From NCBI GenBank assembly GCA_934590325.1, contig CAKTOW010000001.1, positions 198,688 through 262,687 on the forward strand: DNA of 64,000 bases, written 5' to 3'. The number at the start of each line of letters is the position of its first letter. Positions within the stretch are counted from its first letter, which is position 1. A model generated the notes under the pieces. That model made no database searches. It saw only the letters and a list, made by a program, of their open reading frames with translations, and was not told the origin of the DNA. Made by a program: the position numbers and the translations under genes. This document shows positions 1 to 8,708 of the stretch, one piece after another. The stretch comes from an uncultured Oscillospiraceae bacterium (GTDB taxonomy: Bacteria > Bacillota > Clostridia > Oscillospirales > Oscillospiraceae).

Positions 1-357
1 CCGCCGCAGCAACGCCTCAATGCGCCAGAGCATCTCCTCCTCGTCCACGGGCTTCACCATGTAGTCGTCCGTCCCCGCCCGGAAGCCCCGCCGCTTGTCC
101 TCCTGGGTCACCCGCGCCGTCACCATCAGCACCGGCAGGTCGCAGTTCCCCTCCCGCAGCGTCTGGGTGAAGGCGATGCCGTCCATTCGCGGCATGGTGA
201 TGTCCACCACCGCCAGATCGCACTGGTAGTGCTCCATGACCTCCAACGCCTCCACGCCGTCCCCTGCGGGGCACGGCTCGTACCCGGCGCGGCGCAGCAC
301 CTCGCACATTAAAAGCCGGGTGCTCTCGTCATCCTCGGCGACCAAAATCCGAAACAT
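1..357 (-). CDS. Response regulator, receiver domain (3' end outside window)
   Basis: Only the first 119 codons are present; the gene runs off the left edge, so its output domain is unseen. The protein opens with MFRILVAEDDES, giving the acidic pocket Asp9/Asp10. The phosphoacceptor is Asp52 in VVDITMPRMDG, the switch Thr is in MVTAR near residue 80, and Lys102 is in DDYMVKPVDE. All receiver-domain landmarks are therefore in place. A GGAGGAG ribosome-binding site lies about 5 bases before the ATG at 355-357. Receivers of this kind normally join a DNA-binding output domain and pair with a histidine kinase, probably further left. Divergent from the DegV gene at 489. Confidence 0.88.
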   Translation of the reverse strand, partial: MFRILVAEDDESTRLLMCEVLRRAGYEPCPAGDGVEALEVMEHYQCDLAVVDITMPRMDGIAFTQTLREGNCDLPVLMVTARVTQEDKRRGFRAGTDDYMVKPVDEEEMLWRIEALLRR

Positions 358-488
358 ACCGCTCCTCCTTTGCGCTTTTCTCGATTTTATCACATTTGCC
401 CATAAAAATCGAGAGTTTTTAGAGGTTGGATTGAGGTTCCTCCGGTATACTACAAGCACAATAGGAAAAACATAGGAGGAACTGCCCC

Positions 489-1361
489 ATGCATAGACCT
501 GTTTGCATCACCTACGACAGCACCTGTGACCTGACGCCCCAGCTGCTGGAGCGTTTCCGGATACGCACCATTCCCCTGACCATCCAGAGCGGAGAGCGGG
601 TTTTCCCCGACGACGGCAGCTACACCTCGGCGGATCTGTACGACGGCTACCGCAAGGACGGCACGCTGCCCAAGACCTCCGCCATCAGCCCGGAGGAATT
701 TCGCGGCTTCTTCTCCGCCATTTTGGACGAGGGCTTTGACATCGTCCACATCGACATCAGCTCCGACCTGTCCTGCACCTGCCAGAACGCCGTGATGGCG
801 GCGCAGGAGCTGGCGGAGCGGGGGCAGGTCCACGTGGTGGACAGCCGGCAGCTATCCACCGGCGGCGGGCTGCTGGCGCTCCAGGGCGCGAAGCTGCGGG
901 ACAGCGGCATGGCGGCGGCGGACATCGCCGCGGAGCTGCGGCGGCTGGCACCCCACAGCGACACCAGCTTCGTGCTGGACACGCTGGAGTATATGTGGAA
1001 GGGTGGCCGGTGCAGCGGCGTGACGGCTCTGGGAGCCAATATGCTGAAGCTGAAGCCCAGTCTTGAGATCCGGGACGGCAAGCTGGTGGTCTGCAAGAAA
1101 TACCGCGGTGCCATGGAAAAGGTGTACCGCCAGTACGTCACCGAGCGTCTGGCGGACAAGGCGGTGGTGGAGGACTGGGCCTTCATCACCCACTCCGGCG
1201 AGGTGGCGGAGGACACCCTGCGGGAGCTGACGGCGCTGGTGCAGGAGCTGGCGCCCTTCAAGGAGGTATTCGTCACTCAGGCAGGCTGCACCGTGTCCTC
1301 ACACTGCGGCCCCGGCACGCTGGGCGTGCTGTTCCTGCGGAGGGCGGAGGCGGACGCGTGA
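489..1361 (+). CDS. DegV family fatty-acid-binding protein
   Basis: A 290-residue protein of normal DegV length. It starts MHRPVCITYDSTCDL, where the YDSTCDL segment matches the conserved N-terminal DegV motif that binds the lipid head group. It also has the TSAISPEEF loop near residue 70 and LEYMWKGGRCSG near residue 165. Family members bind a fatty acid in a cleft between two alpha/beta domains and, in Firmicutes with FakA, present fatty acids for phosphorylation. No fakA partner is in the window, so that role is inferred from the family only. The ATG follows AGGAGGAACTGCCCC. A terminator lies just downstream. Confidence 0.9.
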   Translation: MHRPVCITYDSTCDLTPQLLERFRIRTIPLTIQSGERVFPDDGSYTSADLYDGYRKDGTLPKTSAISPEEFRGFFSAILDEGFDIVHIDISSDLSCTCQNAVMAAQELAERGQVHVVDSRQLSTGGGLLALQGAKLRDSGMAAADIAAELRRLAPHSDTSFVLDTLEYMWKGGRCSGVTALGANMLKLKPSLEIRDGKLVVCKKYRGAMEKVYRQYVTERLADKAVVEDWAFITHSGEVAEDTLRELTALVQELAPFKEVFVTQAGCTVSSHCGPGTLGVLFLRRAEADA

Positions 1362-1414
1362 GGGGATAAGCTCCTCCGCGGCGTGGATCGTTAAAACAAA
1401 AACCACCCGAAAAC

Positions 1415-1445
1415 AAAAAACCACCCGAAGGGGTGGTTTTTGTGT
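1415..1445 (+). terminator. Rho-independent terminator after degV
   Basis: Stem AAACCACCC / GGGTGGTTT with loop GAAG, followed by T-rich DNA. The left arm AACCACCCGA also occurs as an extra upstream copy at 1401-1410, so one arm is duplicated. It lies between the convergent DegV and LURP-one genes and probably works in both directions. Confidence 0.85.
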
Positions 1446-1485
1446 TTGTCAGTCGGAAGCCATAAAGGGCATCAGCGCCGCCTGC

Positions 1486-1962
1486 TCAGTTCCGCGAGCA
1501 CTTCTCCGCGTCGATGGCCAGCACCACCATCAGCGCGTACAGGGCATTCTCCTCCTCTGCCACGTCGATGACGTAGGTATCCGTCCAGCGGAACAGTTCC
1601 TTGGACACCGAGGCCACCTGCTGTCCCGCCGCGTCCACAATGGTGTAGTCCCATTCCATGAAGCTGCCCTCCACCCGCCAGCCGTTGAAGTCCAGCGTGA
1701 ACGACGGCCGCAGGAACGTGAATTCCTTGCGGATGGTGCCCACGCACTGCTCCCCGATGTACAGGTCGAACTTGGGCAGGAAGGTGAACACCTGCTGCTG
1801 CACTGTGGCGATGTGCCGCCCTATGGGGTCGAGGATGTGCAGACAGTGCCCCCACGCCAGTTTGCCCTCCACCGTGAAGGCCACTGCGCCGCTTTCATCC
1901 ATGTGATAGATGTCGTAGCTGTCGAACCACGAAAACATCCGCTGCTTGAAATAGAGCTTCAT
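1486..1962 (-). CDS. LURP-one-related (YxjI-type) protein
   Basis: 158 residues, the usual size of a single LURP-one (Tubby-like) beta-barrel domain. The N-terminus MKLYFKQRMFSWFDSYDIY and the repeating strand pattern (FTFLPKFDLYIGEQ, RKEFTFLRPSFTLDF, DYTIVDAAGQQVASVSKELFRWTDTY) are typical. Biochemical function is unknown in bacteria; a membrane-tethered or phospholipid-sensing role by analogy to Tubby/scramblase proteins is only inference. The ATG at 1960-1962 follows GGGAGGTGTATTCGC, a good ribosome-binding site. Its 5' side abuts the decayed LysR/integrase remnant. Confidence 0.8.
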   Translation of the reverse strand: MKLYFKQRMFSWFDSYDIYHMDESGAVAFTVEGKLAWGHCLHILDPIGRHIATVQQQVFTFLPKFDLYIGEQCVGTIRKEFTFLRPSFTLDFNGWRVEGSFMEWDYTIVDAAGQQVASVSKELFRWTDTYVIDVAEEENALYALMVVLAIDAEKCSRN

Positions 1963-2040
1963 GCGAATACACCTCCCTTTCTGACCCTATTGTACCAGCC
2001 GCCGGAAAGATACGCAAGCGCCTTCGCATTCATCTGGCCG

Positions 2041-2661
2041 AAGACAGGCCAGACGGTGGAGGGACTGAAGGACATGGACAGCGGCCTTGTGAAGATCGCC
2101 ACCTTCTCCAGCGTATCTGCCCAGTGGCTGCCCCGCATCCTCAAGAGCTTCGGTAAGGTGTACCCCAACATCGAGTTTGAGGTGGTCACCGGCGACTTCT
2201 ACGATCAGATCGAAGGTTGGATCGTCAGCGGTGCGGTGGACTGCGGCTTTCTGCGCCTGCCGTCCGTAAAGCGCTTGCAGACCTACGCTCTGCACCGTGA
2301 TGAATTGCAGGTCATCGTCCCCTGCGACCACCCCTATGCCGACTGCGACCCGTTCCCCGTGTCGGCGCTGGCGGAAGAACCCTTCATCCAGCTGGAGGAG
2401 GGCGACGACTACGAGATCATGGCGGCGTTTGACGAGATGGGCGTCCGGCCCAACGTGAAATACATCGCCCGCGAGGACAGAACCATCCTCGCTATGGTGT
2501 CGGAGGGCCTGGGCATCAGCCTGCTGCCGGAGCTGATGGTGCGACACAGTCCTACGCCCATCAAGGTATGCCACGCGCCCCTGCACTTCTACCGCACTAT
2601 CGGCATCGGCGTCAAGGGCAAGAAAGCGCTGTCCAACTCCACCCGTCTGTTCGTGGACTAC
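2041..2661 (+). pseudogene. LysR-type regulator, effector-binding domain only (truncated)
   Basis: This stretch encodes a LysR substrate-binding domain beginning near GLVKIATFSSVSAQWLP and continuing through the hinge and second lobe to STRLFVDY. The family normally has a winged helix-turn-helix of about 60 residues plus a linker helix before this; here both are missing and the upstream DNA is the 5' region of the oppositely oriented LURP-one gene. No plausible start codon with a ribosome-binding site precedes it. At about 2661 the frame passes without a stop into a tyrosine-recombinase sequence. It is best read as a remnant left by a rearrangement or an imprecise integration/excision. Confidence 0.8.
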
Positions 2662-3406
2662 AATCCGATGACCGGCAAGCGCATCATCAAGAACGTCCTC
2701 GGCAAAACACAGGCGGAGTGCAAGGCGAAACTTACTGCCGCGATGGAAGCCACCAAGGGTGTCGACGTCAGCCGCGCCGACGAGTATACTGTGGCCACAT
2801 GGCTGCGGAGCTGGTACGACATCTACGCCAAGCCCAACGTGCGGGTCGCCACGGCGGATCGCTACCACCTGATGATCGAGCAGTACACCATCCCCCGCAT
2901 TGGTAGCATCAAGCTCACGAAGCTGACCGCCCTTCTGTGGAGCGACCTCGACATCGCGGACAAGACCATCTCCGTCAGCAAACAATACGTCAAGAACCCC
3001 CAACGGAGAATTGACCCTCTCACGTCCCAAGACGGAAACTTCCGTCAGAAAGGTATCTATCCCGCAAGAAGCGGTTGACCTGCTGGTTGCCGAACACAAG
3101 AAACACCCCGACAATCCGTATATGTTCCCGTCACCCGTCACGGGAGAGATGTACTACCCAGACTCCATTGTAAACCTGCATAAAAAAATTCTAAAAGACG
3201 CAGGACTGCCGCACATACGCTTCCATGACCTCAGACACGCATTCGCGACCTTGGCACTTCAAAACGGTGTGGACGTCAAAACCGTCAGCAGTATGCTGGG
3301 GCACTACGACGCGGGCTTCACCCTGCGCACCTACACCCACGCCACCCGTCAAAAGCAGGACGAAGCTGCACAGACCATGGGCATCTTCATGGCACAGGTG
3401 ATGTGA
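2662..3406 (+). pseudogene. Tyrosine recombinase/integrase remnant (internal deletion plus frameshift)
   Basis: The sequence starts at NPMTGKRIIKNVLGKTQ (arm-binding beta domain) and runs through a SAM-like core-binding segment to GSIKLTKLTA. At about 2930 it jumps to LLWSDLDI of the catalytic domain, so most of the core-binding domain and the first catalytic Arg motif (GxRxGE) are deleted. A run of five C at 2997-3001 then shifts the frame by one; the other frame continues with PKTETSVRKV, FHDLRHAFATLALQNG, MLGHYDAGF and TYTHAT, which carry the catalytic Lys, HxxR, GH and Tyr. It ends at TGA 3404-3406. The Arg I loss makes it inactive whether or not the C run is a sequencing error. Confidence 0.85.
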
Positions 3407-3431
3407 GCTGATCAAACTGCACCACAATAAC

Positions 3432-3470
3432 AAACTAGAGCTCCTGCCCATGAGGCAGGAGCTCTAGTTT
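3432..3470 (+). terminator. Bidirectional hairpin between integrase remnant and permease
   Basis: Perfect 17-bp stem: arm 3432-3448 (AAACTAGAGCTCCTGCC) pairs with 3454-3470, loop of five bases. A/T runs at both stem bases suit termination in either direction between the two convergent units. Confidence 0.8.
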
Positions 3471-3477
3471 ACTCATT

Positions 3478-4581
3478 TCACCGCATCCAGAGTGTCATGG
3501 CTACCAACAGGACGCCTAGAAAACCGAAGCTGATGGCGGAGAACAGCACCATGAACCGCCCCGTCTGCCCCTTGACGTGCTTTGTGTATTCCCGGAAAGT
3601 GATCAGGCTGGCCAGTGACGCCACCAGCGTCCCCGCGCCGCCGATATTCACGCCCACCAGCAGTCCTCGATAGTCGTCGGTGAACCGGCTCAGCAGGATG
3701 GCTGCCGGTACGTTGCTGATGACCTGACTGGTCAGTGCCGCCACCGGCATGGCCCCGTGGGTGAGCAGCTTCCGGAACAGCTCACGCACCGGCTCAATCC
3801 GCGCCATGTTGCCCGAAAAGGTGAAAAACGCCGCAAACGTCACCAGCAGTCCCCAGTCCACGCCCAGCAGCGCACGGCGATCCAGCACCAGCAGAGCCAT
3901 CACGATAACGAGCAGTCCCAGCCAGTAGGGGATTCCCCGCAGCACCATAGCCACCGCCACGCAGAACAGTACGCCGTATACCGCAGTACGACGCTTGTCC
4001 GGCAGTGTCTCCTGCCGGGGGACAGTCAGCCCTTCACGGGGCAGAAACAGACAGCACAGCAGGATCAGCGCCGTGGACAGCAGGAACGGCGGCAGCATAA
4101 TGGACAGGAATTCCCCGTTAGGGATGTTGTAGTGGTTGAACAGATACAGGTTCTGGGGATTGCCGAAGGGCGTCAGCATACCGCCCAGGTTGGCGGCGCA
4201 GTTCTGCAGAATGAACGTCAGCGCCGTCCATTTCGTCTGGCCGGTGCGCTCCAGCACAAACCAGCTGAGGGGCAGGAACGTCAGCAGTGCCGTGTCGTTG
4301 GTCAGCAGCATGGAGCCCACCAGCGTGATACCTACCAGCGCCGTCACCGCGCCGCGGGTGGTGTGGAACACCTGCACCAGCCTCTGCGCCAGCAGAGGAA
4401 ACAGTCCCACGCGGCGCAGCGCACCCACCACCGCCAGCACGCACAGCAGGCAGGATAGCGTTTTCACATCGTAGTAGCCAAGATAGGCCGCGTCAGGCGG
4501 CACGAACACCGCCGTCACCGCCGCGGCCAGCACCGCAATCACCGGCATGGCGTTGGCCTTACACCATCGTAACAGCTTCAT
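3478..4581 (-). CDS. SLC13/ArsB-NhaD type ion permease
   Basis: A 367-residue polytopic membrane protein with about ten hydrophobic segments. It carries motifs seen in the ion-transporter superfamily that includes SLC13 carboxylate carriers, ArsB and NhaD: TNDTALLTFLPLS near residue 95, GGMLTPFGNPQNLYLF near 135, and a C-terminal repeat with SQVISNVPAAILLS and NIGGAGTLVASLASLI. The paired NDTA and SNVPA loops fit the inverted-repeat architecture. The substrate (anion, dicarboxylate or Na+/H+) cannot be told from sequence. The ATG at 4579-4581 follows GAGGTATTT. It is monocistronic, ending at the shared hairpin with the integrase remnant. Confidence 0.8.
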   Translation of the reverse strand: MKLLRWCKANAMPVIAVLAAAVTAVFVPPDAAYLGYYDVKTLSCLLCVLAVVGALRRVGLFPLLAQRLVQVFHTTRGAVTALVGITLVGSMLLTNDTALLTFLPLSWFVLERTGQTKWTALTFILQNCAANLGGMLTPFGNPQNLYLFNHYNIPNGEFLSIMLPPFLLSTALILLCCLFLPREGLTVPRQETLPDKRRTAVYGVLFCVAVAMVLRGIPYWLGLLVIVMALLVLDRRALLGVDWGLLVTFAAFFTFSGNMARIEPVRELFRKLLTHGAMPVAALTSQVISNVPAAILLSRFTDDYRGLLVGVNIGGAGTLVASLASLITFREYTKHVKGQTGRFMVLFSAISFGFLGVLLVAMTLWMR

Positions 4582-4742
4582 AAATACCTCGCACAGCCTC
4601 GTAAGAGGCAGAAAGAATCAACGGCAGTTACTGTAGCATATCCTGCCGCAAAAAACAAGAACGCGGCGAAACAAAGAAAAGGCCTTTCAGAATAACGGCT
4701 TTTCCGTCCGCTCCTCTTTCAACCTTTCCGCGCATTTCCCCG

Positions 4743-4788
4743 TGTGGGTCAGGGTGTGGGTCAAAGCTGACCCACACCCTGACCCACA
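4743..4788. repeat. 21-bp perfect inverted repeat with internal direct repeats
   Basis: Arm 4743-4763 (TGTGGGTCAGGGTGTGGGTC plus A) is the exact reverse complement of 4768-4788, with a 4-base loop AAGC. Each arm itself contains TGTGGGTCA twice. There is no T tract on either side, so it does not look like an ordinary terminator. It lies in the 270-bp gap between the permease and tRNA-Thr, which otherwise holds no gene I can see. Confidence 0.85.
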
Positions 4789-4812
4789 GATTAAATCTGC
4801 CAGAAAGTAAAG

Positions 4813-4847
4813 AAAAAGTCCTGTTTTCGAGAGAAAACAGGACCTTT

Positions 4848-4848
<1 letters not shown>
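4813..4848 (-). terminator. Terminator of the tRNA-Asp/tRNA-Thr transcript
   Basis: Read on the minus strand, the tRNA-Thr CCA end is followed at once by GTCCTGTTTTC / GAAAACAGGAC, with flanking A/T pairs and a T run. This is a standard intrinsic terminator. Confidence 0.85.
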
Positions 4849-4923
<75 letters not shown>

Positions 4924-4927
4924 AAAT

Positions 4928-5004
4928 TGGCGACCAAGAAGGGGCTCGAACCCTCGACCTCCAGCGTGACAGGCTGGCGTTCTAACCAACTGAACTACTT
5001 GGCC
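4928..5004 (-). tRNA. tRNA-Asp (GTC)
   Basis: On the minus strand acceptor GGCCAAG (4998-5004) pairs with CTTGGTC; CCA is encoded at 4928-4930. The anticodon loop CTGTCAC between CCAGC and GCTGG gives anticodon GTC. 77 nt. It sits 4 nt upstream of tRNA-Thr and shares its promoter. Confidence 0.95.
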
Positions 5005-5035
5005 TTGTCGCGCTCTTGCGGACTCAAGCTTGCTT

Positions 5036-5064
5036 ATTATAGCAAGTACCACGAGGAATGTCAA
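5036..5064 (-). promoter_or_regulatory. Promoter of tRNA-Asp/tRNA-Thr
   Basis: Minus strand -35 TTGACA (5059-5064), 17-base spacer, -10 TATAAT (5036-5041): both hexamers are consensus. Confidence 0.85.
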
Positions 5065-5207
5065 CACCCATTTCTCGTTTTTACTGCAATTTTTTTAGGA
5101 AAAGACGACCTGTCAAGGTCCGAACAAGAATAAAAAAGGGGATGTGCATACAATTTATATCCTTGCAGCACAGGGCGGCGGGACGATGCCCGCCGCCCCT
5201 GCGGCGC

Positions 5208-5822
5208 TTATAGCTCACGTGCCCGGAACCACTTCACGGACAGCGCCCAGCTGCCCACGAACACCGCCAGAGAGATGACCAGCGACAGGGCGAAGGGCAC
5301 GGCCCGGGCACTGGCGCCGTCCGCTATCACCAGGACGGCGCAGGCGGCGGCCACCAGGATCACCACGGAGATATACACCGTCCGCCCCTTGATGGCGCCC
5401 AGCCTGAACATGGCCGGGAACATCAGCGCCGGCGCGGTCAGCCCCGTCAGAGGCATCAGGGGCAGCAGCGTTTTCAGCTCGGCGCGGAAGGCGGGGTCCA
5501 GCTGTCCCCGCACCAGGGCCGCCGCGATAGCCAGCAGGGTGACGGCTGCCGCCAGTATGGCGCAGATGACGTACTTGACCGTCACGATCTGGCGGCGGGT
5601 CACCGGCAGGGTGTCGCAGTACATCATCCATCCGTCCTTCTCGTCGGCGTTCAGCAGCGACGCCGGCAGCGAGGCCAGCAGAAACACCGGGTACAGCAGC
5701 CACATGGTGTTGATGCCGCCGTCGTTGACCATGCTCAGGCCGAAGAACACGACCACCATGAGGATATACGACTTGCCGTACTGCCACAGGCAGCGGGTCT
5801 CCTTATAAAACAACCCCTTCAT
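5208..5822 (-). CDS. ABC transporter permease (ABC-2 type)
   Basis: A 204-residue membrane protein with about six hydrophobic segments, beginning MKGLFYKETRCLWQYGKS, a typical opening for the small ABC-2 permeases of bacitracin/lantibiotic-type exporters. The segment LLNADEKDGWMMYCDTLPVTRRQIVTVKYV between the first two helix pairs is characteristic of this subfamily. I chose the ATG at 5820-5822 because AAAGGAGG lies at the right distance; an upstream in-frame ATG would overlap the ATPase gene by more and lacks a site. It forms an operon with the ATPase and the GntR regulator. The substrate is unknown. Confidence 0.85.
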   Translation of the reverse strand: MKGLFYKETRCLWQYGKSYILMVVVFFGLSMVNDGGINTMWLLYPVFLLASLPASLLNADEKDGWMMYCDTLPVTRRQIVTVKYVICAILAAAVTLLAIAAALVRGQLDPAFRAELKTLLPLMPLTGLTAPALMFPAMFRLGAIKGRTVYISVVILVAAACAVLVIADGASARAVPFALSLVISLAVFVGSWALSVKWFRAREL

Positions 5823-5823
5823 C

Positions 5824-6654
5824 TTACGCCTCCTTTGCCATGAACACAAAAAGGTCCTCGATGTTCACCTGTCCCAGCGGCGTCCCGGCGGGCACAGCGC
5901 TGCGCCGCACCAAATATTCCGTGCCGTAGGGGGTGGTGCGGTGACCGCAGACCGCCGCCGGGGCGATGCCCTCCGGACTGCCCCGGAGGACGCCGTAGTC
6001 CTCCGTCAGGCGGTCCTTCTCCTCGCACAGCAGCAGGCGCCCCTTGTGCAGGAAGGCGATGTAGTCGCATATCTTCTCCAGGTCGCTGACGATGTGGCTG
6101 GACAGCAGCACCGCGTGGGTCTCGTCCCGGGTGAAGTCGGCGAAGATGGTGAGTATCTCGTCACGCACCACCGGGTCAAGACCGCCGGTGGCCTCATCCA
6201 ACAGCAGCAGCTTCGGCTGGTGGCTCAGCGCCACGGCCAGGCCCAGCTTCATCTTCATGCCCCGCGAGAAGTCCTTGAAGGGCTTATCCTGCGGCAGGCT
6301 CAGCCGGTGCAGACAGCCGGCGTAGACCTCCGGCTGCCAGCGGGTGAAGATGCCCGCCATCATGCGGCCGATCTGCGCGGCGTTCATGTATTCCGGCAAG
6401 CCCACCTCGTCCAGCACCACGCCGATGTCCTCCCTCTCCAGCGGGGTCAGGGCGCGGTTGTCCCGGCCGTAGACGGCGATGGTGCCGCCGTCCCGGCCCA
6501 GGCTATTCAGTATCAGCCGGATGGTGGTGGACTTACCCGCGCCGTTCTCGCCGATCAGGCCCATGATACAGCCCGCTGGCAGCGTCAGGTCCAGGCCCTG
6601 CAGGGTGAACTCGCCCCGCCGCTTGGTCAGGCCGTGTATCTCCAATGCGTTCAT
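5824..6654 (-). CDS. ABC transporter ATP-binding protein
   Basis: A 276-residue ATPase with Walker A GENGAGKST near residue 40, a signature region FSRGMKMKLGLA, Walker B LLLLDEATGGLD and H-loop SSHIVSD. The signature is the FSRGMK(M)K variant common in YtrB/BcrA-like exporters. The start at 6652-6654 follows GGAGGAAACGGA and overlaps the GntR stop by 4 bases (ATGA), so the two are translationally coupled. It is paired with the downstream ABC-2 permease, from which it is separated by one base. Function as a drug, peptide or envelope-stress exporter is inferred from this GntR-ATPase-permease layout. Confidence 0.9.
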   Translation of the reverse strand: MNALEIHGLTKRRGEFTLQGLDLTLPAGCIMGLIGENGAGKSTTIRLILNSLGRDGGTIAVYGRDNRALTPLEREDIGVVLDEVGLPEYMNAAQIGRMMAGIFTRWQPEVYAGCLHRLSLPQDKPFKDFSRGMKMKLGLAVALSHQPKLLLLDEATGGLDPVVRDEILTIFADFTRDETHAVLLSSHIVSDLEKICDYIAFLHKGRLLLCEEKDRLTEDYGVLRGSPEGIAPAAVCGHRTTPYGTEYLVRRSAVPAGTPLGQVNIEDLFVFMAKEA

Positions 6655-7028
6655 TCCGTTTCCTCCTTCTGCAGACGCCACATCTCGTCCAGTTCATCCT
6701 CCGTCAGGCGGCAGGCGGACGCCAGCCGCCGTATCTCCTGCATGTGGCCCTCTATCTTCCTCAGGTTATCCTCCCGCAGCAGTTCGGTGCTGCGCTCCGC
6801 CACGAAGCAGCCCTTACCGGGCAGGGTGTAGATGAACCCCTCCCCTTCCAGCTCGTCGTAGGCGCGCTTGGTGGTGATGACGCTGATGCGCAGATCCTTG
6901 GCCAGCGCCCGTATGCTGGGCAGCGCCTCGCCCTCGGCCACCTGTCCGGACAGGATGGCGTCCTTGATCTGGCTGTATATCTGGTCATAGATGGGTGCAC
7001 CGCTGCGGTTGTCGATGTATAGCTGCAT
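6651..7028 (-). CDS. GntR-family (YtrA-type) transcriptional regulator
   Basis: 125 residues: a GntR winged helix at residues 8-75 (GAPIYDQIYSQIKDAILSG, LPSIRALAKDLRISVITTKRAYDELEGEGFI) and a short C-terminal helical tail instead of a full effector domain. This short form is the YtrA class, which usually represses an adjacent ABC exporter operon. The chosen start MQLYIDNRSG at 7026-7028 has AAGGAGG upstream. An operator-like dyad overlaps its promoter, in line with autoregulation of the whole GntR-ABC operon. Confidence 0.9.
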   Translation of the reverse strand: MQLYIDNRSGAPIYDQIYSQIKDAILSGQVAEGEALPSIRALAKDLRISVITTKRAYDELEGEGFIYTLPGKGCFVAERSTELLREDNLRKIEGHMQEIRRLASACRLTEDELDEMWRLQKEETE

Positions 7029-7045
7029 AAGCGCCTCCTTGCGCA

Positions 7046-7087
7046 AACTGTATATGAACAGTATACACAGTTAAGACGGATTGTCAA
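7046..7087 (-). promoter_or_regulatory. Promoter and operator-like dyad of the GntR-ABC operon
   Basis: Minus strand -35 TTGACA (7082-7087), 16-base spacer, -10 TATACT (7060-7065). Overlapping the -10 is an imperfect dyad, ACTGTGTATA and CATATACAGT around CTGTT (about 7048-7072), a good candidate for the YtrA-type regulator. Confidence 0.7.
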
Positions 7088-7109
7088 CAGAAAATTTTTG
7101 TGGTACAAT
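7081..7109 (+). promoter_or_regulatory. Promoter of the dusB operon
   Basis: -35 TTGTCA (7081-7086), 17-base spacer, -10 TACAAT (7104-7109). Its -35 overlaps that of the divergent GntR promoter, so the two promoters share a short control region. Confidence 0.75.
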
Positions 7110-7146
7110 ATCCGGCAGAAACGCAGTACACGCAAAGGAGCCTTCC

Positions 7147-8115
7147 ATGCACATCGGGAACGTAGAGATAAACTCCAAACTGTACCTGGCGCCTATGGCC
7201 GGGGTCACGGACATGGCCTTCCGCCAGATATGCCGGGAGCTGGGCGCGGGCATGAGCTGCACCGAGCTGGTCAGCGCCAAGGCATTGTGCTATCAGGATA
7301 AAAAGAGCCGGGGGCTGCTGAAGCTGGCCCCCAACGAGAAGCCCGCCGCCGCGCAGATATTCGGCAGCGACATCCCCTGCATGGCCGAGGCCGCCGTCAT
7401 CGCGGCGGAGGTGTCCGGCGCGGACATCATCGACATCAACATGGGCTGCCCGGTGGGCAAGGTGGTGGCTAACGGTGACGGCTCCGCGCTGATGCGCGAC
7501 CCGGAAAAGGCCGCGCGGCTGGCCGAGGCCGTGGTGAAGGCCAGCCCGGTGCCCGTAACGGTGAAGATGCGCCGGGGCTGGGACAAGGGCAGCATCAACG
7601 CGGTGGAGCTGGCAAAAATGCTGGAGCAGGCGGGTATCAGCGCCATCGCCGTACATGGCCGCACCCGCGCACAGATGTACAGTGGGCAGGCGGACTGGAC
7701 CACCATACGCCAGGTGAAGGAGGCGGTGTCCGTGCCGGTCATCGCCAACGGCGACATCTTCGCCCCGGAGGACGCGGTGCGCATCCTGCAGTTCACCGGC
7801 GCGGACATGGCCATGATCGGCCGGGGCTGCTTCGGGAACCCGTGGCTGTTCCAACAGGCACAGGCGGCGCTGGCGGGCGAGGACATCCCGCCCCTGCCGC
7901 CGCTGGACCAGCGGTGGGACACCGCCGTGCGGCAGATAGAGCTGGCCGTGGCCGACAAGGGGGAGCACATCGCCCTGCTGGAGGCGCGGAAGCAGCTGTG
8001 CTGGTATCTCAAGGGCGTGAGCCACGCCAATTACTATAAAGAACAGATCGTCCGTCTGACCACGCTGGAGGAACTATACCGCGTGGCGGCGGGCGTCAAG
8101 AGGGATCTGCGATGA
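7147..8115 (+). CDS. dusB: tRNA-dihydrouridine synthase (DusB type)
   Basis: A 322-residue FMN-dependent TIM-barrel enzyme that reduces uridine in tRNA D loops. Visible hallmarks are [13 protein letters not shown] near residue 13, the catalytic Cys101 in [37 protein letters not shown] and [10 protein letters not shown]. The length matches the family. The start at 7147 has AAGGAG upstream; longer in-frame starts lack a site. It is first in a four-gene operon: its stop overlaps the ECF sigma start (ATGA). Tying a tRNA-modification enzyme to an ECF sigma factor and a queuosine-precursor transporter is an unusual arrangement. Confidence 0.95.
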   Translation: MHIGNVEINSKLYLAPMAGVTDMAFRQICRELGAGMSCTELVSAKALCYQDKKSRGLLKLAPNEKPAAAQIFGSDIPCMAEAAVIAAEVSGADIIDINMGCPVGKVVANGDGSALMRDPEKAARLAEAVVKASPVPVTVKMRRGWDKGSINAVELAKMLEQAGISAIAVHGRTRAQMYSGQADWTTIRQVKEAVSVPVIANGDIFAPEDAVRILQFTGADMAMIGRGCFGNPWLFQQAQAALAGEDIPPLPPLDQRWDTAVRQIELAVADKGEHIALLEARKQLCWYLKGVSHANYYKEQIVRLTTLEELYRVAAGVKRDLR

Positions 8116-8708
8116 ACAACGAACAGGACATCATCCGCCGCGCCCAAAAGGGCGACAGCGAGGCCTTCCGCACGCTGGTGGAGGGCTATCAGACCCAGGT
8201 ATACCGCCTGGCGGCGCGCATGTGCGGCGAAAGCACCGCAGACGACGTGACCCAGGAGGCCTTTGTGGCCGCGTGGCGGGCACTGCCCTCCTTCCGGGGG
8301 GACTGCCGCTTTTCCACCTGGCTGTACCGGCTGACCACCAACGCCGCCATCGACCTCCTGCGGCGGGAGAAGCGGCACCGGAACGCCGACGACATCACCG
8401 AACTGGAGCTGTCGGACGACGGCCTGTCGCCCCAGGAGCTGGCCGAGCGGGGCGAGACACAGGAGGCCGTCCGCCGCGCGCTGGGACAGCTGTCGGAGGA
8501 GCACCGGCAGGTACTGCTGCTGCGGTATATGCAGGAGCTGGACTACGGTGAGATCGCCGATGCGCTGGAGATCAGCGAGGGCACGGTGAAATCCCGCATC
8601 AGCCGCGCCAAGGGTCGATTGCGCGAATTGCTGGACGGCGGCGGGAACTTTTCCGCCGCGGGAGCCGTCTTACGGACAGATACTACCGAAAGGAGGGAGC
8701 GGCCGTGA
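8112..8708 (+). CDS. ECF sigma factor (SigW-like)
   Basis: 198 residues with the two-domain ECF layout. Region 2 holds [40 protein letters not shown] and [19 protein letters not shown]; region 4 holds [42 protein letters not shown] linker of about 35 acidic residues separates them. It starts inside the dusB stop and ends inside the anti-sigma start, so production of the three proteins is coupled. The stress it answers is not visible in the sequence. Confidence 0.93.
   Translation: MNNEQDIIRRAQKGDSEAFRTLVEGYQTQVYRLAARMCGESTADDVTQEAFVAAWRALPSFRGDCRFSTWLYRLTTNAAIDLLRREKRHRNADDITELELSDDGLSPQELAERGETQEAVRRALGQLSEEHRQVLLLRYMQELDYGEIADALEISEGTVKSRISRAKGRLRELLDGGGNFSAAGAVLRTDTTERRERP

Noticed and set aside
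1813..3078. A single 421-aa regulator-integrase gene
   Set aside because: Its first 75 codons are antisense to the LURP-one gene, the LysR part lacks its DNA-binding domain and the integrase part is deleted and frameshifted; a pseudogene reading is better.
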